From: Flavobacteriales bacterium
GTDB lineage: Bacteria; Bacteroidota; Bacteroidia; Flavobacteriales; Flavobacteriaceae
Reading direction: 5' to 3'
NCBI GenBank assembly: GCA_026983815.1
Contig: JALSTJ010000232.1
Coordinates: 1-10,806, forward strand
Length of the DNA stretch: 10,806 nucleotides
Shown here: in pieces, positions 1 to 5,941 of the stretch
How the letters are laid out: each line of letters opens with the position of its first letter
Position numbering within the stretch: the first letter of the stretch is position 1
Notes under the pieces: model-generated
Told to the model about the DNA's origin: nothing
Database searches by the model: none
The model's input: the letters and a program-made list of their open reading frames with translations, nothing else
Made by a program: the position numbers and the translations under genes

Positions 1-676
1 GGAGACTTCTTTTCTGATAGAAATCTTTGATAATTTTTACCACTTCATCCGGGTCGTCGGTCAAATGGATTAAATCCAAATCTTTGGAACTTATATAATG
101 ATATTCTTCATCCAATTTTTCTTTAATCCAGTCAATCAAACCTTCCCAAAATTTCGTGTCAAAAAGAATGACGGGAAATTTATCGATTTTTTTGGTTTGG
201 ATAAGGGTTAAAGCTTCAAAAAGTTCGTCCATTGTTCCAAAACCGCCGGGCATCACGACAAAAGCTTGTGCATACTTGACAAACATTACTTTACGAACAA
301 AGAAATATTTAAAATCGACTAATTTATCGGGATCGATAAAAGGATTGGCTTCTTGTTCAAACGGTAAAATAATATTCAAGCCCGCAGAAGCACCTTTTCC
401 TTTTTGCGCACCTTTATTGGCAGCTTCCATAATTCCGGGACCTCCTCCGGTGATAATTCCAAAACCTTCTTTGGCTAATTTTTTGGCAATTTTAACGGCA
501 ATTTTATAATGCTCCGCACCTTTTTTTGTTCTAGCGGAGCCAAAGATGGTTACCGATGGACCGATTTTATTCATTTTTTCAAAACCTTCAACGAATTCGG
601 ACATTACTTTGAAAATTTGCCAAGAATCATTGGTTTTGATTTCATTCCAATCTTTTTGTTTTTTCTTTGCTATCAT
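1..676 (-). CDS. LOG-family (TIGR00730-type) nucleotide 5'-monophosphate phosphoribohydrolase, 3' end cut by window edge
   Basis: 225 codons are visible, reading from ATG at 676 off the left edge, so the protein is nearly complete if it has the usual LOG length of about 230-245 residues. The Rossmann-like lysine-decarboxylase-like fold is marked by GSAR (46-49), TGGGPGIMEAANKGA (76-90), an RK pair at 128-129 and the family signature PGGFGTMDE (143-151), with Glu151 in the expected active-site position. Characterised LOG proteins cleave ribose 5-phosphate from cytokinin riboside monophosphates, and bacterial members often act on AMP or related nucleotides; older 'lysine decarboxylase' labels are misleading. 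The substrate here cannot be deduced. It is the last visible gene of the minus-strand cluster, 29 nt after rsgA, with no terminator between. The start is chosen because it opens the frame close to rsgA and leaves a short lysine-rich leader before the conserved core. Confidence 0.88.
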   Translation of the reverse strand, partial: MIAKKKQKDWNEIKTNDSWQIFKVMSEFVEGFEKMNKIGPSVTIFGSARTKKGAEHYKIAVKIAKKLAKEGFGIITGGGPGIMEAANKGAQKGKGASAGLNIILPFEQEANPFIDPDKLVDFKYFFVRKVMFVKYAQAFVVMPGGFGTMDELFEALTLIQTKKIDKFPVILFDTKFWEGLIDWIKEKLDEEYHYISSKDLDLIHLTDDPDEVVKIIKDFYQKRSL

Positions 677-705
677 ATTTTCAATTTTTCAAACGGGCTA
701 AATTA

Positions 706-1659
706 CTAAAATTTCTTGGTTCTGTAAGGATTTTGACCGTTTTCTTCTGCTTCTTCCAAGATTTGAAGGTAGGATTTGTATCGGGATAACGGAATATTTC
801 CTTGTTCTACTGCGGGTATTACTGAACATCCGGGCTCATTGATATGTTTACAATTGTTGAACTTACACTCGCTTTTCAATTGAAAAATTTCGGGAAAATA
901 GGAATCAATTTCATCAGGTTCCATATCGATAATTCCAAAACCGCGAATACCCGGCGTATCTATAATTTGTCCACCAAAATCCAAATCGAACATTTCGGCA
1001 AAGGTAGTTGTATGTTTTCCTTGCTTGTGAAATTCGGATATTTCGGCGGTTTTAAGGTTCAATCCGGGATGAACGGCATTGATTAAACTGGATTTTCCCG
1101 CCCCTGAATGTCCGGTAAACATAGAAGTTTTGTTTTTCATCAAATCTTTTAACCAATCGACATTATATCCGGTTTCAGCCGAAATTTCATAGACGGGATA
1201 GCTCGCTTGGATATAAATATTTTTCAGTTCGTCTTTCTTTCTTTCCCATTCGGGATTTCCATTGACCAAATCTATTTTGTTGATAAGAATAACTGCTGGA
1301 ATATCATAAGCTTCGGCGGTTACCAAGATTCTGTCGATAAAAGTAGTGGTGGTTTCGGGATTTATAACCGGTGCCACAACAAATACTTGATCAATATTTG
1401 AAGCCAAAATGTGATATTGTTTGGATAAATTAATCGAACGACGCAAGAGATAATTTTTTCTGGGATGAATATGCGTAATGATTCCGCTTTTGTTGTCTTG
1501 GTCTATTTCATAATCTACAAAATCACCCACAGCCACAGGATTTGTCGTTTTTATTCCTTTGATACGAAATTTTCCTCTTAGACGACACTCAATCCAATTG
1601 CCTTCCTCGTTTTTTACTTTGTATTGTTTACCGGTTGATTTGTAAACACGCCCTTTCAT
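706..1659 (-). CDS. rsgA: Ribosome small-subunit-dependent GTPase A
   Basis: 317 residues, normal family length. RsgA (YjeQ/EngC) is a cytosolic GTPase that binds the maturing 30S subunit, checks the decoding centre and releases late assembly factors. The circularly permuted GTPase order is visible: an N-terminal OB-fold (about 1-75), then G4 NKID (127-130), G5 SAETG (160-164), G1/P-loop GHSGAGKSS (183-191), a Thr-rich G2 (HTTT, 216-219) and G3 DTPG (234-237). A C-terminal zinc module follows, with ligands Cys265, Cys270, His272 and Cys278. All key residues are present. Its ATG overlaps the stop of the upstream aromatic gene as ATGA (1656-1659), which suggests translational coupling. The G4-G5-G1-G3 permutation is specific to this family, so the call is secure. 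Confidence 0.97.
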   Translation of the reverse strand: MKGRVYKSTGKQYKVKNEEGNWIECRLRGKFRIKGIKTTNPVAVGDFVDYEIDQDNKSGIITHIHPRKNYLLRRSINLSKQYHILASNIDQVFVVAPVINPETTTTFIDRILVTAEAYDIPAVILINKIDLVNGNPEWERKKDELKNIYIQASYPVYEISAETGYNVDWLKDLMKNKTSMFTGHSGAGKSSLINAVHPGLNLKTAEISEFHKQGKHTTTFAEMFDLDFGGQIIDTPGIRGFGIIDMEPDEIDSYFPEIFQLKSECKFNNCKHINEPGCSVIPAVEQGNIPLSRYKSYLQILEEAEENGQNPYRTKKF

Positions 1660-2750
1660 TTTTGTTCTTTTTCTTTAAAAACCTGATGCTGAATTTTCAA
1701 ACTCTCTTGGTGTAATAGTCGATAAATCTGATTGATAAAATTCTTATCGATTTGTTTTTCTTGTGCAAAATTTTGAGTTTTGTTCAAAATATCCAACCAG
1801 CGTTCTTTTTGATAAATGGAGATATTTTCCAAAAATTTTAATGCGGCAATTTCTTTGGTTTTGGTTTCGCGTTGTGCGAGAATTTCAATCAAATCTCTAT
1901 CCAACTCATCGATTTCATCTCTTAAAAGTTTTAATGATTTCAGTAGTGCAGGGTCAAAAGCTCTATCTTTTGGAATTTCCAATCGGGTTATAATTTCGTC
2001 CAATTGTTCGGGCGTTACTTGTTGGCGGGCATCACTCCAAGCTTTGGGCGGATTGATGTGCGTTTCTATCATTAATCCGTCAAATTTCAATTGAATAGCG
2101 GTTTGGGCAATATCAAAAACCATTTCGTTCTTTCCCGAAATATGAGAAGGGTCGTTGATAATCGGTAAACTGGGATATTTGGTTTTCAAATCGATAGGAA
2201 TTTGCCAAAGCGGTTCGTTTCTGTATTTCATTTTTTTGTAACTGGAAAAACCGCGATGTATGGCTCCCAATTTTTGAATTCCGGCTTTTTCTATTCGTTC
2301 CAATGCTCCAATCCACAAAGCCAAGTCGGGATTAACGGGGTTTTTTACCAAAACAATCGTATCGACTCCTTGAAGCGCATCCGCAACTTCTTGAACGGCA
2401 AAAGGGTTTACGGTAGTTCGGGCGCCAATCCATAAAATATCTATATCGTGTTGGAGTGCCAATTCTACGTGTGTGGGATTGGCAACTTCGGTAGCCGTTA
2501 GTAAACCGGTCTCTTTTCCGGCATTTTTTAGCCATTTCAATCCAATCGCACCAACTCCTTCAAAGTTTCCGGGACGTGTTCTGGGTTTCCATATTCCGGC
2601 TCTCAAAACATTTCCACGAGCTTTTTTTACGCCGATAGCGGTTTGCAAAACTTGTTCTTCGGTTTCCGCACTACAAGGTCCGGCAATGACCAATGGAATA
2701 TTTCCTGAAATTTCTTTTATCCAATGGTCATATTTTCTTTCTCTGGTCAT
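1656..2750 (-). CDS. Bifunctional DAHP synthase (type I-beta) / AroQ-type chorismate mutase
   Basis: 364 residues with two fused enzymes. Residues 1-265 form a KDO8P-synthase-like DAHP synthase that condenses phosphoenolpyruvate with erythrose 4-phosphate, the first step of the shikimate pathway. Visible motifs are GPCSAE (24-29, metal-ligand Cys26), KPRTRP (55-60), GAR (109-111), KNP (136-138), IHRGFSSY (164-171), DPSH (200-203, metal-ligand His203) and ETH (229-231). Residues about 270-355 are an all-helical AroQ chorismate mutase that starts LRDEIDELDRDLIEILAQR (276-294). The synthase-then-mutase order is the Bacteroidota arrangement and the reverse of the Bacillus fusion. In studied relatives the mutase domain also mediates feedback inhibition, for instance by prephenate; that is inferred here. 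It starts 11 nt after the carbamate kinase stop and overlaps rsgA by 4 nt. Confidence 0.95.
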   Translation of the reverse strand: MTRERKYDHWIKEISGNIPLVIAGPCSAETEEQVLQTAIGVKKARGNVLRAGIWKPRTRPGNFEGVGAIGLKWLKNAGKETGLLTATEVANPTHVELALQHDIDILWIGARTTVNPFAVQEVADALQGVDTIVLVKNPVNPDLALWIGALERIEKAGIQKLGAIHRGFSSYKKMKYRNEPLWQIPIDLKTKYPSLPIINDPSHISGKNEMVFDIAQTAIQLKFDGLMIETHINPPKAWSDARQQVTPEQLDEIITRLEIPKDRAFDPALLKSLKLLRDEIDELDRDLIEILAQRETKTKEIAALKFLENISIYQKERWLDILNKTQNFAQEKQIDKNFINQIYRLLHQESLKIQHQVFKEKEQK

Positions 2751-2761
2751 TAAGGTTGTTT

Positions 2762-3727
2762 TTAGTTTTTATTCAACAAAATTTTATTAACAATTTTAGT
2801 TCCTTTATTTTTTATAATTCCTTCTTGATTGGTAATGAGCACTTCATTTCCTCCGGCTTGTAGAAAATTTAAAGCGGCTTTTATCTTTGGTGCCATATTT
2901 CCTTCACCGAATTTTCCTTCTTTCAAATATTTTTTTGCTTCGTTTTCATCCAAAATTTCCAAAGCCATTTGCTCGGGAGTTCCGTAATTCAGATAAACAT
3001 ATGGAACATCTGTAAGTATGATAAACCGGTCGGCATTTATTTGCTTGGCTAGTAGCGCACTTGCCAGATCTTTATCGATTACGGCTTCCTCGCCTTGAAG
3101 CATTCCGTCTTTAATGGAAACGGGAATTCCACCACCGCCTACGGCAATTACAATAGCACCCGAATTTGCCAAAAGTTTTATGGTATTTTTGTTGGCAATA
3201 TCCAATGGTTCCGGAGAAGGAACAACACGTCGCCATCCTTTTTTTTCGTTTTTAATTTCTTCTTTGAAAATCCAGTTTTTTTCTTTGCGGAGTTTCTTCA
3301 CTTCATCAATGTCGTAATAAGTTTTTCCTACCCTTTTGGTTGGATTTTGAAAAGCCGAATCGTTTTTATCCACTTCGACCATAGTATTAAGTGAAATAAC
3401 TTCTCTTTTGATATTGTTTTTTTTCAAAATATTATAAAGTTCGCTTTGTATCATATAACCGATTTCACTTTGTGTATTGGCAACTGCAACATCCAAAGGC
3501 ACAGCCGGAACCTTATAAATTTGTTCTCCCGCATCATTTTTTAGTAAAATATTCCCAACTTGCGGTCCGTTTCCATGTGTAATAACCAATTGGTTTCCTT
3601 TTTTTATTAAAGGCAATATGGAATGGAGTGTTTGACGTATATTTTCTCTTTGTTCATCGGTAGTGCCTTTTTGTCCGTTTTTCAATAAAGCATTTCCTCC
3701 GAGGGCTATGATGATTAATTTATCCAT
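2762..3727 (-). CDS. arcC: Carbamate kinase
   Basis: 321 residues, typical for carbamate kinase of the amino-acid-kinase fold. The enzyme interconverts carbamoyl phosphate + ADP with ammonia/CO2-derived carbamate + ATP in the cytosol, usually as the energy-yielding last step of arginine deiminase or allantoin/oxamate catabolism. Visible motifs: ALGGNALL (8-15) near the N-terminus, ITHGNGPQVG (49-58), RRVVPSPEP (166-174), VAVGGGGIPV (195-204), AVIDKDLASALLA (215-227), ILTDV (237-241) and the C-terminal FGEGNMAPKI (273-282). These separate it from UMP, glutamate and aspartate kinases. No arginine deiminase or ornithine carbamoyltransferase gene is in the window. It is instead the first gene of a cluster with the DAHP synthase/chorismate mutase 11 nt downstream. 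A weak candidate promoter lies just upstream, after the terminator at 3795-3820. Confidence 0.95.
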   Translation of the reverse strand: MDKLIIIALGGNALLKNGQKGTTDEQRENIRQTLHSILPLIKKGNQLVITHGNGPQVGNILLKNDAGEQIYKVPAVPLDVAVANTQSEIGYMIQSELYNILKKNNIKREVISLNTMVEVDKNDSAFQNPTKRVGKTYYDIDEVKKLRKEKNWIFKEEIKNEKKGWRRVVPSPEPLDIANKNTIKLLANSGAIVIAVGGGGIPVSIKDGMLQGEEAVIDKDLASALLAKQINADRFIILTDVPYVYLNYGTPEQMALEILDENEAKKYLKEGKFGEGNMAPKIKAALNFLQAGGNEVLITNQEGIIKNKGTKIVNKILLNKN

Positions 3728-3749
3728 TGATCAATTTTTTTTGAAAATG

Positions 3750-3757
3750 CGAATATA
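3750..3757 (-). promoter_or_regulatory. Weak candidate -7 element for the carbamate kinase operon
   Basis: Read on the minus strand this is TATATTCG, one mismatch from the Bacteroidota -7 consensus TAnnTTTG, 22 nt upstream of the ATG at 3727. No TTG-like -33 element is seen at the usual spacing. A promoter is expected here because a terminator separates the operon from the gene upstream, but this particular site is only a candidate. Confidence 0.28.
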
Positions 3758-3794
3758 CTAAATATAACCTGAGATTTGGAATAATTTTGAATAA

Positions 3795-3820
3795 AAAAAC
3801 CGCTTGTTTAAGCGGTTTTT
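3795..3820 (-). terminator. Rho-independent terminator of the PUR-family gene
   Basis: An 11-bp perfect inverted repeat (AAAAACCGCTT / AAGCGGTTTTT) encloses a 4-nt loop. On the minus strand the stem runs into a T-tract (complement of the A run 3793-3799), 23 nt beyond the stop of the minus-strand gene at 3843. It should insulate the carbamate kinase operon from read-through. The + strand also ends in Ts, but no + gene feeds into it. Confidence 0.88.
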
Positions 3821-3842
3821 CTAAGCCATGTTTTTTTAAATT

Positions 3843-4256
3843 CTAAATATCGTCAAAGCTAACGTCGGTAAAGTCATCAGTTGAGAGATTCTCTTCTTTT
3901 TGATCTTCATCTTGTTTGGCTTCTTTGTTTTCTTCGACAATTTCTGATTGGTTTTCCGGGTTAAAATCTTTTTGATGTTTTTCGGAAATTACTTCTTCAC
4001 CTTTTTCTTTGATGATGAAATTGGTTACATCGTCCAAAAGCTCTTTAAACTTTCCAAAATCTTCTTTGTAAAGATAAATTTTGTGTTTTTTGTAATGGAA
4101 AGTTCCATCTTCATTCATGTTTTTTTTACTTTCGGTGATGGTCAAATAATAATCACCCGCTTTGGTCTCTCTTACATCAAAGAAATAAGTTCTTCTACCT
4201 GCTCTAAAAACTTTAGAGTAGATTTCTTCTGGTTTGGTGTATTCTTTTTCACTCAT
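3843..4256 (-). CDS. PUR-alpha-like DNA/RNA-binding protein (DUF3276 family)
   Basis: 137 residues with a single PUR-type repeat (about 11-85). It begins EEIYSKVFRAGRRTYFFDVR (10-29) and continues DYYLTITESKK (35-45) and HKIYLYKEDFGKF (58-70), the beta-sheet-plus-helix pattern of bacterial PUR proteins, which bind nucleic acid as dimers. The best-studied bacterial relative, BpuR of Borrelia, is a DNA- and RNA-binding regulator; the targets here are unknown. Residues 99-137 form a low-complexity, strongly acidic tail rich in Asp and Glu, ending FDDI, which could be disordered and modulate nucleic-acid binding (inference). The gene is monocistronic: its own promoter candidate lies upstream and a strong terminator lies 23 nt downstream. 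It is divergent from nusB. Confidence 0.9.
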   Translation of the reverse strand: MSEKEYTKPEEIYSKVFRAGRRTYFFDVRETKAGDYYLTITESKKNMNEDGTFHYKKHKIYLYKEDFGKFKELLDDVTNFIIKEKGEEVISEKHQKDFNPENQSEIVEENKEAKQDEDQKEENLSTDDFTDVSFDDI

Positions 4257-4287
4257 TTTCCAACAATCTTTAGATTAATTTATGCTA

Positions 4288-4317
4288 CAAAACTAATAAA
4301 AATAATTTTTAAACAAA
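4288..4317 (-). promoter_or_regulatory. Bacteroidota-type promoter for the PUR-family gene
   Basis: On the minus strand TAGTTTTG (4295 to 4288) matches the -7 consensus TAnnTTTG exactly, and TTTG (4317 to 4314) lies 18 nt upstream as a -33 element, within the spacing known for Flavobacteriia. Transcription would start near 4280, leaving a leader of about 25 nt before ATG 4256. Confidence 0.6.
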
Positions 4318-4355
4318 AAAATAATTTTTTATTTATTTATTTTGCAAATAAAACT

Positions 4356-4363
4356 TAACTTTG
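4356..4363 (+). promoter_or_regulatory. Candidate -7 element for nusB
   Basis: TAACTTTG matches TAnnTTTG exactly, 28 nt upstream of the nusB ATG. The expected -33 region (around 4328-4340) is only A and T, with no TTG at standard spacing. The -7 match and position therefore carry the call. Confidence 0.5.
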
Positions 4364-4391
4364 CGACACATTTTTTATTGTTGATTGAATT

Positions 4392-5339
4392 ATGCTAAAT
4401 CGTAGAAATATACGCTCCAAAGTGATGCAAGGAATATTTGCTTATCAAGGTTCCGGTTCTGATAATATTCCAAAAAATGAAAAACTTCTTTTTCAAAGTT
4501 TTGAAAATATATACAAACTTTATATTTTATTGCTGTTGTTTTTGATTGCTTTACGTGAGCGAGCTAATGAAGAAATTGAAGTAGGATTGAATAAAAATTT
4601 CCCGACACATGATGATTTAAATCCCAATTATAAATTTGTGAATAACCGAATTTTGCAAATGCTGTTTGACAACTCATTTATCAAGGAATTTAAGGAAAAA
4701 AATCGATTGAATAAATGGGAAGTGAATAAGGAATTGGTTGATTTGGTTTGGAAAAAAATAAAAAAATCCAAACTTTATAAAGAATATATGAATTCAGGAA
4801 TCAATTCTTTTACCGAAGACAAAGATTTTATATTGAATTTATATAAAAATTTTATAGCTCCCGAAGAAAAACTTCATGAAAGTTTGGAAGCGGATGAAAG
4901 TCATTGGGCGGATGACATTGCCATTGCCAATACTTTGGTAATGAAAACTATTTCAGCGCTTAAAGAAAATGATTACTTTCAAAGCTTACCCGAATTATTT
5001 AAGGACGAGCAAGATAGAGAGTTTGCCAAAGATTTGTTCAGAATTGTTATTCAAAATGATGAAAAACTCAATTCGTTAATAAAGGGAAAAACGCCCAATT
5101 GGGATTTTGAAAGAATTTCTTTAATCGATAAGCTGATTTTAAAGATGGGATTGACCGAATTTTTATATTTTCCCTCCATACCACCTTCTGTTTCCATGAA
5201 TGAGTATGTAGAATTAGCTAAAGAATTCTCGACACCTAAAAGCAATATTTTTATCAATGGTGTTTTAAATAAAATTTATAAGGAATTGGACAAAAAAGGA
5301 GAAATTAAAAAAAATATCAGAGGAAGAATTAAAAAATAA
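4392..5339 (+). CDS. nusB: Transcription antitermination factor NusB, long Bacteroidota form
   Basis: 315 residues, about twice the ~140 of E. coli NusB. NusB with NusE/S10 binds boxA RNA and supports rRNA transcription antitermination. The N-terminus MLNRRNIRSKVMQGIFAYQ matches the conserved start of NusB, with the Arg/Lys-rich first helix that contacts RNA. A lineage-specific helical stretch (about 25-200) interrupts or extends the domain. The C-terminal half of the fold is recognisable at about 212-298, with FERISLIDKLILKMGLTEF (239-257), VSMNEYVELAKEFS (267-280) and IFINGVLNKIYKEL (286-299). Similar long NusB proteins are usual in Bacteroidota, so this is not a fusion artefact. It is the first gene of the rightward block, with the DUF1573 lipoprotein 5 nt downstream. 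Confidence 0.93.
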   Translation: MLNRRNIRSKVMQGIFAYQGSGSDNIPKNEKLLFQSFENIYKLYILLLLFLIALRERANEEIEVGLNKNFPTHDDLNPNYKFVNNRILQMLFDNSFIKEFKEKNRLNKWEVNKELVDLVWKKIKKSKLYKEYMNSGINSFTEDKDFILNLYKNFIAPEEKLHESLEADESHWADDIAIANTLVMKTISALKENDYFQSLPELFKDEQDREFAKDLFRIVIQNDEKLNSLIKGKTPNWDFERISLIDKLILKMGLTEFLYFPSIPPSVSMNEYVELAKEFSTPKSNIFINGVLNKIYKELDKKGEIKKNIRGRIKK

Positions 5340-5344
5340 ATATT

Positions 5345-5869
5345 ATGAGAAAATTACTTTTATTTGTATTTACAGGTTTGTTATTTGCTGCTTGTAATAA
5401 TGATAACCCCGCTTCAAAAATTAAAGAAGAAAATGTAGAAAAAGCCAAGCAAAAAATGGCTGAATTAAACAAGTTTCCAACCATGGAATTTGATGTTAAA
5501 GAAGTGGATTTCGGAACACATCATGAAGGTGAAATTTTGGATACGGTTTTTCATTTTAAAAATACGGGTGAAGTGCCATTGGTCATTACCAATGTAAAAA
5601 CCAGTTGCGGTTGCACCACTCCTTATTGGCCTAAAAAACCGATTAAACCCGGAGAAAGTGATGTGATAAAGGTGCGTTTTAATACCAATCATAAACCGGG
5701 AAAACAAACCAAAACCATTACTATCTATGCCAATACGAAAAATTTAACCGAATCTATTCGTATTAAGGCATATAATATTCCAAAAGATAAAAAAGGAAAA
5801 GAAAAATTGGATCGAGTAAATAAAATTCTCAATAACAAAATCGATCCTAAGAAATTAGGAATTAAATAA
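5345..5869 (+). CDS. DUF1573 domain lipoprotein
   Basis: 174 residues. A short N-terminal signal ends in the lipobox LFAAC (13-17), so Cys17 is the predicted lipidated residue. Asn-Asn-Asp follows, consistent with outer-membrane export in Bacteroidota (inference). Residues about 47-143 are one DUF1573 domain, an Ig-like (ASPM/HYDIN-type) beta fold: VDFGTHHEGE (54-63), FKNTGEVPLVI (71-81) and the hallmark TSCGCTTPYW (86-95), whose two cysteines may form a disulfide or bind metal. The last ~30 residues are basic and end in KKLGIK. The molecular function of DUF1573 is not established. It follows nusB by 5 nt and is almost certainly co-transcribed; the nusB-DUF1573 pairing is common in Bacteroidota. 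Confidence 0.9.
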   Translation: MRKLLLFVFTGLLFAACNNDNPASKIKEENVEKAKQKMAELNKFPTMEFDVKEVDFGTHHEGEILDTVFHFKNTGEVPLVITNVKTSCGCTTPYWPKKPIKPGESDVIKVRFNTNHKPGKQTKTITIYANTKNLTESIRIKAYNIPKDKKGKEKLDRVNKILNNKIDPKKLGIK

Positions 5870-5941
5870 AATCCAAAAGTTAATAAGTGGATATATATTA
5901 AAGTCAATCGAACCAATTGGCTATTGATATTCTATTGGGAT

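Noticed and set aside
156..709. Two + strand open frames of 117 and 66 codons
   Set aside because: They lie antisense to the clear LOG-family gene on the minus strand; their translations show no recognisable family and are Ile/Phe/Lys-rich in the way of antisense frames.
3948..4358. 136-codon + strand open frame opposite the PUR-family gene
   Set aside because: It is an antisense shadow, with a very Phe-rich translation caused by reading Lys/Glu codons in reverse. It also covers the divergent promoter region.
5913..5937. CCAATTGG palindrome with a nearby ATTGG as an operator or hairpin before the membrane-protein gene
   Set aside because: The repeats are short and imperfect, and no adjacent promoter matches TAnnTTTG, so chance is sufficient in AT-rich sequence.
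5924..5941. TTG at 5924 as the start of the membrane protein
   Set aside because: ATG at 5942 in the same frame is six codons downstream, places a short charged leader before helix 1, and needs no rare start.
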